64,000 nucleotides of DNA from Pseudomonas fragi (GCF_900105835.1 NZ_LT629783.1:4672501-4736500), one strand, 5' to 3'; positions 17,884 to 26,560 are shown, counted from the stretch's first letter. Notes: generated by a model not told the origin, from the letters alone. Numbers and translations are program-made.

Positions 17884-18855
17884 TTATAGCCAGCCAGAGC
17901 GCTTGAAGCTGGTCCACAGGCCGGTCACGCCCAGCGCAATAAACCCCAGCACGCCGAAATAGCCGTAATGCCAGGTCAATTCCGGCATGTTCTGGAAGTT
18001 CATCCCGTAAATACCCGCCACGGCAGTGGGGAAGGCGAGGATGGCGGCCCAGGCGGCGAATTTGCGCTGCACGTTGCTCTGGCGTGAAGATTCCAGCAAC
18101 ACCACGATCTCAATGGTCTGGGTCGCGGCATCGCGCAGGTTGGTGAGGTCTTCCATCTGCCGGGTGACGTGAATCTGCACATCGCGAAAGTACGGGCGCA
18201 TGTTTTTGTCGATAAAGGGAAAGGTCAGGCGCTGCAGTTCTTCGCTGATCTCGACCATCGGCGCCACATAACGGCGCAGGCGCAGTACATCGCGGCGCAG
18301 GCCATGCAGGTGGACAATGTCGGCCTCATTCAGGGCGTTGCCCATGATGCTTTGCTCGAGCTGTTCGATTTCGGCGTGGATGGCCTCGCTGACCGGCTGA
18401 TAGCTCTCGGTGACGAAGTCGAGCAGGGCATACAGCACAAAGTCTTCGCCATGCTCCAGCAGCAGCGGGCGAGCTTCGCAACGCTGGCGCACGGCCTTGT
18501 ACGAGGCCGAATGGCCGTTGCGGCTGGTGATGATGTAGCCGTTGCCGGCAAAGATATGGGTTTCGACAAACTCCAATTTGCCTTCATGGCGAATCGGCGA
18601 ATAGATCACGATAAACAGCGCATCGCCGAAGGTTTCGAGCTTGGGCCGGCTGTGCTGCTCAAGGGCGTCCTCGATGGCCAGTTCATGCAGGTTGAACTGG
18701 CGTTGCAAGTTGGCCAGCTCTTGCGCGTCAGGTTGCTCCAGACCGATCCAGACGAAGTGACCGGGCTTTTTCGCCCACTCAATACCTTCGTCCAGCGTGA
18801 TATTGGTGACCTTCTTGCCTGCGTTGTAAACCGCAGCAGCAACAACTCTCCCCAT
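17884..18855 (-). CDS. CorA/ZntB family divalent cation transporter
   Basis: 323 aa. Long soluble N-terminal domain, then two C-terminal transmembrane helices; between them the pore signature YGMNFQNMPEL (GMN motif). The chain ends in a basic GLWTSFKRSGWL. CorA-type pentamers carry Mg2+, Co2+ or Zn2+; the sequence cannot decide which. Stands alone, with the plsC-like gene 84 bp upstream in the same direction. Confidence 0.93.
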   Translation of the reverse strand: MGRVVAAAVYNAGKKVTNITLDEGIEWAKKPGHFVWIGLEQPDAQELANLQRQFNLHELAIEDALEQHSRPKLETFGDALFIVIYSPIRHEGKLEFVETHIFAGNGYIITSRNGHSASYKAVRQRCEARPLLLEHGEDFVLYALLDFVTESYQPVSEAIHAEIEQLEQSIMGNALNEADIVHLHGLRRDVLRLRRYVAPMVEISEELQRLTFPFIDKNMRPYFRDVQIHVTRQMEDLTNLRDAATQTIEIVVLLESSRQSNVQRKFAAWAAILAFPTAVAGIYGMNFQNMPELTWHYGYFGVLGFIALGVTGLWTSFKRSGWL

Positions 18856-18938
18856 AGTTCTAATCGCTTCTTCTTCAAAGGGTTATGGCACGAAGATGCA
18901 GCTTAGCGCGCTATTGACCACTTTGAGTCGCCAAAGGC

Positions 18939-19721
18939 TCAGAGGTTCGGGTTGGACACTGTCGAATTGCCCTTGGCCAGGGGCGGCAAGTGACGGTTTT
19001 GCGGGCTCAGCAGCTCGCGATCCATAGACTCGATGCATTCGCGCATCTGCGTATGGCACAGCTCCATCAGGTGCGGGATGTCATCCAGGGTCAGGCCGGC
19101 GGTCGGGATGGCCGGTAACGAGCGGATCAGGATATCGGCACTGTGCCAGCGGTTGAGCTGCAGATGCCGGCTATAAGTGCTGACACACACCGGCACAATC
19201 GGCACCCCGGCAGTGATTGCCATCTGAAATGCCCCTTTCTTGAAGGGCAGCAGGGTTTTGCCCAGGTTGCGCGTGCCCTCCGGGAACACCCAGATCGATG
19301 TGTCCTTCTCTTGCAGGGTGCGCGTTGTCGTCAACATCGACTTGCGTACTTTCTGGGCATTGCCGCGATCGATCAGCACATTACCCGCCAACCAGAACAG
19401 CTGGCCGAACAAAGGCACCCACTTGAGGCTTTTTTTGCCGATGCACACCGTGCGGCGCGGCACTACGTTGCCGAATACAAACAGGTCGTAGTTGGACTGA
19501 TGATTGGCAATCACCACACAGCTTTGCGGCTTGTCCATCAGTGGTCCGACTTCGGCTTTGAGCCGGTAGCCCAGGATCCAGCGCGATGGCCAGGCATACA
19601 GGCGCGCGCACAGGCGGCTGTTGTCCGGATTGAAGGGGCGGCACATGCCCAGTAAGACACCCAGTACGCCTGCGAGCATAAAATGCAAAAACATCAACAA
19701 CATACGCATCGAAAGTAGCAT
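18939..19721 (-). CDS. 1-acyl-glycerol-3-phosphate acyltransferase-like (PlsC family)
   Basis: 260 aa. N-terminal hydrophobic helix (about 1-28), then acyltransferase block I NHQSNYD, block II DRGNAQK (for lysophosphatidate binding) and block III FPEGTRN. Predicted inner-membrane enzyme that makes phosphatidic acid or modifies lysolipids. Pseudomonas has several PlsC paralogues, so substrate preference is open. Confidence 0.92.
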   Translation of the reverse strand: MLLSMRMLLMFLHFMLAGVLGVLLGMCRPFNPDNSRLCARLYAWPSRWILGYRLKAEVGPLMDKPQSCVVIANHQSNYDLFVFGNVVPRRTVCIGKKSLKWVPLFGQLFWLAGNVLIDRGNAQKVRKSMLTTTRTLQEKDTSIWVFPEGTRNLGKTLLPFKKGAFQMAITAGVPIVPVCVSTYSRHLQLNRWHSADILIRSLPAIPTAGLTLDDIPHLMELCHTQMRECIESMDRELLSPQNRHLPPLAKGNSTVSNPNL

Positions 19722-19902
19722 TTACAGGCTCGCCAAAACAAAAGTCGGCGCAGTGTACGGATGTGCACTGTCTTCAGCAATTACCCCGATACAAGTAGGA
19801 GATAGCTGAAGTTTTAGCATTTGTTTCAGCAAGCGCTGTAAGAAGCGGGCCAGAGGTGTTCAAGAATGTCAGGTGGGGGGTGTTGCGCAGGCACAATCCC
19901 GA

Positions 19903-19927
19903 CCGCAGGTTGCGGTCGGAACCGGGT
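19903..19927. other. GC-rich stem-loop
   Basis: CCGACCGCA / TGCGGTCGG stem after the crotonase stop (minus strand). No T tract, so it is only a possible transcript end. Confidence 0.4.
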
Positions 19928-19944
19928 TTGCGGAGGGAGGAGGG

Positions 19945-20634
19945 TCAGAGCGGGTGGTGCTGATCTTCTTCGATGGCCTTGTCCAGGGTCTCCAGCAGCT
20001 CCTTGCGCACTTTGAGCTTGGTGTTCCTGTGAGCCTTCATATTGATCTTCTTCAACTGGCGGGCCACTTCCAGGGCTGCGGCGTGCAGCTCTTCAGGCTT
20101 GACCACCTTGTCGAGAAAGCCTGCATCTACGGCGGTGAGCGGGTTGAACATCTCGCCGTTGATCACTGAACGATGGAATGCCGATTTGCGCAGACGGTCG
20201 CGGGCCAGCTCGATGCCGGCGTGGTGCATGGTCATGCCGATCTGCACCTCGTTCAGACCGATACTGAACGGGCCTTCCACACCGATGCGGTAATCCACCG
20301 ACAACAACAGGAACGCACCCTTGGCCACCGCATGGCCGGAGCAGGCGATCACCACCGGGAAAGGGTGTGCAAGCATGCGCCGGGCCAGGGTTGAGCCCTG
20401 CCTTACCAGCTCAATGGCTTGCTCGGGGCTGGCGGTCATCACCTTCAAGTCATAGCCACCAGAGAGAATGCCCGGTTGCCCGGTAATAATGACCACCGCG
20501 CGATCCTGCTCGGCCTGGTCCAGCGCGGCATTGAACGCAGAGATCACATCCGGGGAGATGGCATTGACCTTGCCATTGCTTAAGGTCAGCGTGGCGATAC
20601 CGTCTTCCAGGTGGTAGGCAATCAAGTCACTCAT
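19945..20634 (-). CDS. Crotonase/enoyl-CoA hydratase family protein
   Basis: 229 aa. LSNGKVNAISPDVISAFNAAL, GILSGGYDLKVM and SGHAVAKGAFLLLSVDYRIG form the crotonase CoA-binding and oxyanion-hole regions. The second half (LNEVQIGMTMHHAGIELARDRL) has the glutamate-containing segment of hydratases. It acts on an acyl-CoA thioester; the exact reaction is not evident. A palindrome in its upstream region may be an operator. Confidence 0.9.
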   Translation of the reverse strand: MSDLIAYHLEDGIATLTLSNGKVNAISPDVISAFNAALDQAEQDRAVVIITGQPGILSGGYDLKVMTASPEQAIELVRQGSTLARRMLAHPFPVVIACSGHAVAKGAFLLLSVDYRIGVEGPFSIGLNEVQIGMTMHHAGIELARDRLRKSAFHRSVINGEMFNPLTAVDAGFLDKVVKPEELHAAALEVARQLKKINMKAHRNTKLKVRKELLETLDKAIEEDQHHPL

Positions 20635-20697
20635 GGCGCAAATCCTTGTTATGAAGTGGGTCAGACGTTACCCAGCCCTGTGGCGCAGGTAAAGGGC

Positions 20698-20719
20698 CAT
20701 GACTGACTGGTGAGTCATG
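20698..20719. promoter_or_regulatory. Operator-like palindrome upstream of crotonase gene
   Basis: CATGACT-N8-AGTCATG, 64 bp before the crotonase start codon, in a position suited to repressor binding. Its regulator is not identified. Confidence 0.4.
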
Positions 20720-20874
20720 CAATTGGCCTTCGCCTTCTATATAGAGGGCAGCGCAGCAGGGGTTGCGCTGGAGCGAGCAACGTTGCGGTGCCGGAATTTG
20801 GCAGAAACACCCCCCTGGGGCCTACGCCCAAAAGGACTATTTTCGTAAGCACATGAAAATTCTGAAAAAAACAT

Positions 20875-20903
20875 TTGTCATATCGAAAGCTTTCGACTAC
20901 ATT
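20875..20903 (+). promoter_or_regulatory. Sigma-70 promoter of tRNA-Ser
   Basis: TTGTCA, 17-bp spacer, TACATT, with a GC-rich discriminator (AGCGCGCC) typical of stable RNA promoters, about 40 bp before the tRNA. Confidence 0.65.
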
Positions 20904-20941
20904 AGCGCGCCTCGACAGACAGAACTTGTTTGAAGAGATAC

Positions 20942-21031
20942 GGTGAAGTGTCCGAGTGGCTTAAGGAGCACGCCTGGAAAGTGTGTATACAAGAAATTGT
21001 ATCGAGAGTTCGAATCTCTCCTTCACCGCCA
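20942..21031 (+). tRNA. tRNA-Ser(GGA)
   Basis: 90 nt. Acceptor stem GGTGAAG pairs with CTTCACC, discriminator G and encoded CCA. Anticodon arm CACGC-CTGGAAA-GTGTG gives anticodon GGA. A long variable arm (class II) and T arm GAGAGTTCGAATCTCTC are visible. Its 3' 22 bases begin the 106-bp direct repeat that also occurs at 28692. Confidence 0.97.
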
Positions 21032-21115
21032 CATTAAGTAAACACAAACCCCTGATTTTCCTAGAGAAAGTCGGGGGTTTGTGGTTTCTGGCGTCTGGAA
21101 AAGGGCGGTATGGGA
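21010..21115 (+). repeat. 106-bp direct repeat, left copy (attL-like)
   Basis: Starts at TCGAATCTCTCCTTCACCGC inside the tRNA-Ser T arm and runs through the tRNA terminator to GGCGGTATGGGA. Identical base for base to 28692-28797. Marks the left end of an integrated island. Confidence 0.95.
21044..21082 (+). terminator. tRNA-Ser terminator hairpin
   Basis: Arms ACAAACCCC and GGGGGTTTGT flank about 20 bases; duplicated at the right end of the island with the att-like repeat. Confidence 0.7.
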
Positions 21116-21195
21116 ACAATATGGGAGCACGACCGCTGAACTGCCCGTGTTCTGCTTGAATGCTCTTCTTCGAACCTAAATGGATTTAGACTTTT

Positions 21196-21714
21196 ATGAA
21201 AGTGCTCCCCCTTGGTGTGCTGTTGTTGCTGACTGCAGGTTGCGTCCAGGTCCAGCAGTACACGCCCCCTCCCGGTGTACCCCAGGCGCAGATTCGCAGC
21301 GAAATGGACGCCTTGAGCAATTATCGCAACTACCTGACCCTGACCGAGGCGCCGATTGTGGGCTGCAAGTACGGCAGAACAGTGCCGGTGAAACCGGGTC
21401 GACAATTGTTCGCCGTGCGGGATAAGACATCCTGGCCAGCAGGCTTCATCCCGGTAGAAGCGGAAAAACCCGTCCATTTGGTAGTGGATGGCGCGGCTAA
21501 TGCCGGCCGCAGATGCAAGATCGAGTTTGTCAGCGTGTTCGCCACGGGTGCCCGTTATGTCATTAAGGGAGGTATTGTCGAGAACCCCGAGACTTACGAT
21601 TCTTGCCAAGTCAAAATCTTTAACGAGGACACCGGAGCCCCTCTGCTGATGCTCGAACCGTCAACGCTCAAGAACGACTGTGCTTTGGACAAGTTGCCGT
21701 CTACGGCGCGTTGA
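21196..21714 (+). CDS. Hypothetical lipoprotein on island
   Basis: 172 aa. Signal peptide MKVLPLGVLLLLTAGC with lipobox at Cys16. The mature part has paired cysteines (GCKYGR, RRCKIEF, DSCQVKI, NDCALD) that could form disulfides, and no domain I recognise. It is the first gene after the left island end, separated by 360 bp from the sulfur-carrier cassette. Ribosome site is weak. Confidence 0.7.
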   Translation: MKVLPLGVLLLLTAGCVQVQQYTPPPGVPQAQIRSEMDALSNYRNYLTLTEAPIVGCKYGRTVPVKPGRQLFAVRDKTSWPAGFIPVEAEKPVHLVVDGAANAGRRCKIEFVSVFATGARYVIKGGIVENPETYDSCQVKIFNEDTGAPLLMLEPSTLKNDCALDKLPSTAR

Positions 21715-21732
21715 TTGTTGCAGGCAAGGACC

Positions 21733-21793
21733 TGTAGTCGCTGACAAGCGGCGTGAGGCTGCGTCCGCCGACGCAGTCGTCGCACAATTCGCT
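21733..21793. repeat. Partial copy of 49.5-kb intergenic element
   Basis: TGTAGTCGCTGACAAGCGGC followed by GTGAGGCTGCG resembles one arm of the inverted element at 49473-49613 (read as TGTAGCCGCTGACGAG...GAGGCTGCG). A degenerate single arm inside the island. Confidence 0.45.
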
Positions 21794-21870
21794 GCTGCAA
21801 GGCACCCGATAAACCCGAATGACTGGATATGTGATCGCCGCGCCAGCGGGTCAGGGTAATGATGCAAACA

Positions 21871-21939
21871 GTCTCATATTTAATAGTGAGCGTTATCGGT
21901 AACTTAGAAGAGTATGAGTGGTGTCATATTTAACGAGTC
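21871..21939. promoter_or_regulatory. Two direct repeats 50 bp apart before sulfur-carrier cassette
   Basis: GTCTCATATTTAATAGTGAG at 21871 and GTGTCATATTTAACGAGTCG at 21921 share GT(C/G)TCATATTTAA. Spacing of 50 bp is close to five helical turns, so a regulator could bind both on one face. They lie 140-210 bp before the acyl-CoA-dehydrogenase-like gene. Confidence 0.5.
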
Positions 21940-22077
21940 GGGTTTATTTGTGCTAAAGCGCCTTGCATGTTTTTAGTTCTGATCTAATATTTGCTCGCAC
22001 TAAGCAGCACGACACGATTCTAGGACCGGTTTTCTTTCGCGCTTGCTTTCCAATTGTTTGACGTAGAAGGAACTACG

Positions 22078-23253
22078 ATGAGTGTTGACTGGCAAGGTGC
22101 GGGTGATATTCAGGCTATTTTTGGCACGCTGATCGACAAGGAGCTTAATTGCACCGTCGAAGAACGTGATCGTCTCTCTATTCCTATTTCCAATGCGCTG
22201 ATAGAAAAGTTTGCACGACTGGGGTTGTATAAATACAACTTGCCCGCCGTGTGGGGCGGTCAGGAAGTTGGTTATGCTCAGTGGGGCCGTGTGCTGGAAA
22301 AGCTCGGGTATTTATCTACGGACTTATCGTTTCCCTTTTTGATATCCGTAAGGATGTCATTTATTTCATTTCTGATTGCAGTGGGGCGGGAAGATATAAA
22401 TAACGAATACCTGGTTCACCTGATTGAGGGTAAAACAGGTGGTGCATTTGCTTATACAGAAGATGCCGATGCTTTTTCTTTTGTCTCCCGTGCAGTGCCC
22501 ACTGCGGACGGAAAAGCCTATACGGTGAATGCCGTGAAAAAGATCGTCACCGGCGGTGAGACAGCGAATTATTTTTTGCTGTTTGTTCATGGTGATACCG
22601 CTGATATGCAAGTCTTTCTTGTGCACGCCGACGATCCGGGTGTTGTGGTGACACCTAGCGTGATGCATGGCTGTCGTTCTACAGGGATTGCCTGTTTAAC
22701 ATTGACAGATGTGCGCCTGGATAAACACCGCTTGTTGCTGGCCACGGACGGTCTGAGTTTTGCGCAGCGTTATTTCCTTAATTGCAGGCGCTCATTGCAA
22801 ACCACCTTGTTTTTAGGGCGCGCCCGCGCCGTGATTGAAACCACTGTGGCGTATTTGCAAAACACTGTGCGCTACGATCAGCAATTGATCGATATGCAGC
22901 ATGTGCAGGCCTGTATTGGTGAAATGTATATGGCGCTTGAGTCATCCCGCACCTTGGTCCATTACTCACTGGAGCGTCAGGTCAGGCAAGAGTCTGACCT
23001 GTACTGGGATGCAGCCGCTTCAATGGCCAAGTATCAGGCGGTGGAGGATGTCAACAAAATCGCCTTCAAAGCCCTGAACCTGACGGGTAGCTGGGGCTAT
23101 ACCGAAAGCAGCGGTATCGGTCGGGCGCAGCGCGACTTTGCGGCGCTGGTGGCAGGGGCTGATCCGCAGGAGAAGCTCAAGGTTGATATGGGCATTCGGA
23201 TGGTGCACGACCTGGACATGATGTCCCGACGTTCTTCAAAAAAGGAGAGTTGA
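22078..23253 (+). CDS. Acyl-CoA dehydrogenase-like flavoprotein of sulfur-carrier cassette
   Basis: 391 aa from ATG 22078 (AGAAGGAA upstream). Overall acyl-CoA dehydrogenase fold: N-terminal helices, a central beta domain with GGAFAYTEDADAFSF and VKKIVTGGETANYFLLF (FAD-contacting region), and a C-terminal helical domain with VQACIGEMYMALESSRTLVHY and LNLTGSWGYTESSGIGRAQRD. I could not place the catalytic glutamate, so dehydrogenase activity is not assured. Thiocarboxylate clusters such as thioquinolobactin and PDTC are remembered to contain an acyl-CoA-dehydrogenase homologue thought to help sulfur transfer, which may be the closer functional model. Ends 2 bp before the MoaD/ThiS-like gene start region. 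Confidence 0.82.
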   Translation: MSVDWQGAGDIQAIFGTLIDKELNCTVEERDRLSIPISNALIEKFARLGLYKYNLPAVWGGQEVGYAQWGRVLEKLGYLSTDLSFPFLISVRMSFISFLIAVGREDINNEYLVHLIEGKTGGAFAYTEDADAFSFVSRAVPTADGKAYTVNAVKKIVTGGETANYFLLFVHGDTADMQVFLVHADDPGVVVTPSVMHGCRSTGIACLTLTDVRLDKHRLLLATDGLSFAQRYFLNCRRSLQTTLFLGRARAVIETTVAYLQNTVRYDQQLIDMQHVQACIGEMYMALESSRTLVHYSLERQVRQESDLYWDAAASMAKYQAVEDVNKIAFKALNLTGSWGYTESSGIGRAQRDFAALVAGADPQEKLKVDMGIRMVHDLDMMSRRSSKKES

Positions 23254-23255
23254 AC

Positions 23256-23531
23256 ATGAAGATCAAGTTGTCAGGCAATTTGGCACGTTTTGTTAACTAT
23301 AAAAAAGAGTTGAAACTGGAGGGCGATGGTATTCAGACCGTAGGCGATGCGTTGCACGCGTTGGTGGTGAATTATCCGGTATTGAAAGATATTATTTTTG
23401 ATAAGAATCACAGCGTTAAAAAAGGCTATTTGATTTCTTTGAATGGCGAAAAAGTTGACGCAGCAGTTAAAGTAAGTGCAGGCGGTGAGGGTGATTGTCT
23501 TGATATTTTTACTGCGATAGCCGGGGGGTGA
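23256..23531 (+). CDS. MoaD/ThiS-like sulfur carrier protein
   Basis: 91 aa, beta-grasp. Start ATG 23256 after AAAGGAGAG. Begins MKIKLSGNLARFVNYKKEL and ends DCLDIFTAIAGG: the free C-terminal Gly-Gly is what an E1 enzyme adenylates and converts to a thiocarboxylate. LRxG-like region ISLNGEKVDA is conserved. Because the diglycine is already terminal, no JAMM-type protease is needed to expose it. Sits two bases after the flavoprotein stop and four before the next gene: a tight operon. Confidence 0.93.
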   Translation: MKIKLSGNLARFVNYKKELKLEGDGIQTVGDALHALVVNYPVLKDIIFDKNHSVKKGYLISLNGEKVDAAVKVSAGGEGDCLDIFTAIAGG

Positions 23532-23535
23532 GGCT

Positions 23536-24369
23536 ATGCAAAGCAGAACAATAAAGGTTACGCATCCGATAGAGCCAACGCTGTTTGGTCCTTTCCAGTT
23601 TCATGCGCGCTCGCTGATGTTGATGAGTTACAGTTTGATGTGGTCCTGGTGTAGTACCTATCTGTCAGTGTCCTTTCCGGGGATGATCAAAGAGCATCAC
23701 CAAAGCATGGTGGCCGTGGGTGCCGAAGTTGAATATGTCGAACCTTTTGAGATGTTCTCGGTCGATGAGTTTTCGGTGTCGGTCGATGAGTTCAAGGTGC
23801 GCCAGGGCAACTCTGTGTTTCAAGTGCTGCACCTGGTTCGTGCCCAGGGCATTGTGGTTGCCAGGGTCAAGGTTCGCTGGAAACTGCTGGAGCTGGATGG
23901 TGATGAAGCACTGTCCGCAACGCCTGGGGTTATTCGGCCTGCTTTACTGCAGAAGTTTCTTCCCGAGGAAGTTGACCCTTCACGGGTTGAGCGGCCTTTG
24001 CTGGCGCAACTGGATAGCTTGAAAGAGCATGGGCAGCTCGGTGCCGAGTTTGAATATGACTTCACCCTGTTTCGGCATCGTTGTGAAGTGGCCGATCAAT
24101 GGGTGTTCTTTGAATTACCCACACTGGCTGCGGAAAGCAGGGAGTCATTAATTGATGCCTTGCAAGATGATCCTGACGAACTTTCCAGTTCGCTGGGCCT
24201 GGCCCTGAATGATATTTACATGGAGTGGCGTTGCCCTTTTTATCTTTTCGAAAAGGGCCGTATTAAAACGCAGGCTTATCGGCTGCAGGGCAAGCTGTAT
24301 TTCGCTCATCATGTTTTCAACCTGACGCGCGCCAATACATTGGCAGCGATCGTGATTGAAGCGTTTTAA
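23536..24369 (+). CDS. Hotdog/thioesterase-like protein of sulfur-carrier cassette
   Basis: 277 aa, no confident family. The first half (GAEVEYVEPFEMFSVDEFSV, then a beta segment SVFQVLHLVRAQGIVVARVKV) has the rhythm of a hotdog-fold acyl-thioesterase, and a weaker second copy follows (YMEWRCPFYLFEKGRIKTQA), suggesting a double hotdog. Such a fold would act on a thioester or thiocarboxylate-linked acyl group. This is inference from pattern only. It is embedded between the sulfur carrier and the E1 gene. Confidence 0.65.
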   Translation: MQSRTIKVTHPIEPTLFGPFQFHARSLMLMSYSLMWSWCSTYLSVSFPGMIKEHHQSMVAVGAEVEYVEPFEMFSVDEFSVSVDEFKVRQGNSVFQVLHLVRAQGIVVARVKVRWKLLELDGDEALSATPGVIRPALLQKFLPEEVDPSRVERPLLAQLDSLKEHGQLGAEFEYDFTLFRHRCEVADQWVFFELPTLAAESRESLIDALQDDPDELSSSLGLALNDIYMEWRCPFYLFEKGRIKTQAYRLQGKLYFAHHVFNLTRANTLAAIVIEAF

Positions 24370-24433
24370 ATTCGACTCAGGTTTTTTATCTGTCTCGTCA
24401 ATCCGATCCTAGAAAAGTGAAGGGAGCAACGCC

Positions 24434-25645
24434 ATGAGCAGGGAGGGTGATGCGATCGAGCATGAGCAACTTACCGCGGGTGAGATGGGGATGTACTCCC
24501 GTCATTTGCTGATCCCCGCGATCGGCATCAAAGGTCAACTGGCATTGAAAAATGCCAGTGTTTTAATGATTGGTGCTGGCGGCCTGGGGTGCCCGGCGCT
24601 GCTTTATCTGGCGGCTGCCGGGGTGGGGCGGCTGGGAATTATCGATGCCGACCAGATCAATGTGTCCAATGTGCACCGCCAGGTGCTGTTTCGCATCACC
24701 GATAAAGGTCAGAACAAGGTCGATGTCGCCAAGCGGCGTTTGCAAAAACTCAATCCCTATATCGAGATCGAAACCTGGATTGAGCGCTTCAACCTCGACA
24801 ATGCCCAGGCGCTTGTGGCTGATTACGACATCATTGTCGATGGCACTGACAACTTTACCGCCAAGTACTTGATCAACGATGCCTGTTTCTATGGCGGCAA
24901 GCCGCTGGTGTATGGCGCCATCATGCAGTTCGAGGGGCACGTCACGGTGTTTAACGCGCTGGATGAGCAAGGCCGTCGTGGCGCCAATTATCGTGATCTC
25001 TACGATGGTCCGCCTGATGCTGCGTTGGCGCCCAACTGCGCGGAAGCCGGGGTGTTGGGGGTGCTGCCTGGCATGATCGGCTGCTTTCAGGCCAATGAAG
25101 TGATCAAACTGATTACCGGGATCGGGCGGCCGCTGGTCAACCGCCTGATGGTCTACGACGCCCTTGAGGCCACGAGCCGGGAGATCGTTTTTTCGCCTGT
25201 CGGCGATAACCCTCTCAGGGACCCGCTGCGCCAGCCAGTGCTGGAAGAAATGGCGCAAGTCTGTAGCGCGCCAGGTGTCACCGATGACTTTATGCTGAGC
25301 ATTGAAGACTTTGCCGCGCTGATCAGTGAGACATCGATCCATCTGATTGATGTGCGTGAAGGGCATGAGCGCGAACAGGTTTCGATCGGTGGCGAACATG
25401 TCCCGTTGGAGCAGGTGGGCGAGCGGGTCGCACAGTGCCTGAGCGACAGGCCAATCGTGCTTTACTGCCAGTCGGGTGTGCGCAGCCAGAAGGTGGCGAG
25501 AATCCTCGCGCAGCAAGCACTCCGGTCACCGATTTTCAGTTTGAAAGGCGGCTTGAGCGCGTTTTTGGGCGCAGATACCTATGCGCAGATAATGGCTGAA
25601 CTGGTGTTCTGCAAATGTCCCATGAGCCATCAGGCTCGCGTGTAA
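24434..25645 (+). CDS. MoeZ-type E1 adenylyltransferase with rhodanese domain
   Basis: 403 aa. N-terminal ThiF/MoeB domain: MYSRHLLIPAIGIKGQ, ATP loop GAGGLG (47-52), DGTDNFTAKYLINDAC, and active-site Cys202 in PNCAEAGVLGVLPG. The C-terminal rhodanese domain (about 290-395) has CQSGVRS with catalytic Cys345. Such proteins adenylate the GG end of a sulfur carrier and then deliver sulfur from the rhodanese persulfide. Zinc CxxC pairs of MoeB are absent, as in other MoeZ-type enzymes. It ends in FCKCPMSHQARV. Expected partner: the 91-aa carrier two genes upstream. Confidence 0.94.
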   Translation: MSREGDAIEHEQLTAGEMGMYSRHLLIPAIGIKGQLALKNASVLMIGAGGLGCPALLYLAAAGVGRLGIIDADQINVSNVHRQVLFRITDKGQNKVDVAKRRLQKLNPYIEIETWIERFNLDNAQALVADYDIIVDGTDNFTAKYLINDACFYGGKPLVYGAIMQFEGHVTVFNALDEQGRRGANYRDLYDGPPDAALAPNCAEAGVLGVLPGMIGCFQANEVIKLITGIGRPLVNRLMVYDALEATSREIVFSPVGDNPLRDPLRQPVLEEMAQVCSAPGVTDDFMLSIEDFAALISETSIHLIDVREGHEREQVSIGGEHVPLEQVGERVAQCLSDRPIVLYCQSGVRSQKVARILAQQALRSPIFSLKGGLSAFLGADTYAQIMAELVFCKCPMSHQARV

Positions 25646-25650
25646 AGAAC

Positions 25651-25738
25651 CTGTGGGTCAGGCTTGTTTGCGATGCAGATGAAGTGGATGTTCTGGCATT
25701 CAGTCTCGAGGCAATCGTGAGCTAGCCTGCTCCCACAG
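25651..25738. repeat. Degenerate REP element
   Basis: CTGTGGGTCAGGCTTGTTTG and inverted ATCGTGAGCTAGCCTGCTCC follow the REP pattern with several mismatches. An old copy at the end of the sulfur-carrier operon. Confidence 0.6.
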
Positions 25739-25746
25739 GGTCGTTT

Positions 25747-25923
25747 TCAGAGCGATGAGGAATGCGGGCCATTGATATCCAGATCCCTGGAAACAGCTTG
25801 CTCTGCCTCGATGAATGATGGCGTCTTGCCAGTATCGGCATAAATCTCCTCGCCTTCTTCAATCCGGATGACCTCAGAACCCTTTACATAGGGCATGGCT
25901 TGTTCTGCCTGTTCAAGGGCGCA
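25747..25923 (-). pseudogene. C-terminal fragment of the 31.7-kb hypothetical gene
   Basis: Encodes ALEQAEQAMPYVKGSEVIRI followed by EEGEEIYADTGKTPSF, nearly the same as residues in the intact gene at 31659-32000. Similarity stops exactly at 25923, where phage terminase sequence begins on the other strand. The N-terminal half of the gene is gone, so this is a truncated duplicate. Confidence 0.85.
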
Positions 25924-26560
25924 ACTTTCCGCTGGCCGTGCTGCAGACGTGCATGGTCGATAGCTGGGTGGAGTGGGCCGAGGACTCCAAGCCCTTTGCC
26001 TCACGGCCATTCGGTGACCGGCAGGAGTGGATCGGCTACGACCCGGCCGAGACGGGGGACTGCTCTGGGTTGGTGGTGTGCGCACCGCCGTTGGTACCGG
26101 GTGGGAAATATCGTGTCATGGAGCGACATCAGTTCCGGGGCATGGACTTTGCGGCGCAGGCGGCCTTTATCAAAAGCGTCTGCGACCGCAACTGGGTGAC
26201 CTATATCGGCATCGATGTCACCGGCTTGGCAGCGGCGTGGCGCAGCTGGTGCGCCAGTTCTTCCCCAACGTCACCACGTTCAGTTCTTCGCCGGAAGTCA
26301 AAACCCGACTGGTACTCAAAGCCTCCGACGTGATCCACAACGGCCACCTGGAGTTCGACGCAGGGTGGACCGATAGGGCGCAGTCGCTGATGGCCTTCCG
26401 CAAAACCGTCACCGCAGGCTGTCGCCAATACACCTATACCGCAGGACGCAACGACACTACCGGCCACGCCGACCTGGCCTGGGCGCTCTTTCACGCATTG
26501 CACACCGAACCGCTTGAGGGGCAGATCGCTGCCAATACCGGGCGGATGGAGATTTTTTGA
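25924..26560 (+). pseudogene. P2-type phage terminase large subunit remnant
   Basis: The C-terminal third of a P2 gpP-like ATPase/nuclease. First frame: FPLAVLQTCMVDSWVEW, RPFGDRQEWIGYDPAETGD, RHQFRGMDFAAQAAFIK. A one-base deletion near 26228 (TTGGCAGC where TTGGGCAGC would keep frame) moves it to a second frame with VAQLVRQFFPNVTTF, EVKTRLVLKASDVI and HADLAWALFHALHTEPLEG. No start codon region or ATPase half is present. Not functional. Confidence 0.85.

Noticed and set aside
24434..25645. Loss of the zinc CxxC pairs in the E1-rhodanese as a sign of inactivity
   Set aside because: MoeZ-type E1-rhodanese proteins normally lack these cysteines; ATP loop and both active-site cysteines are intact.
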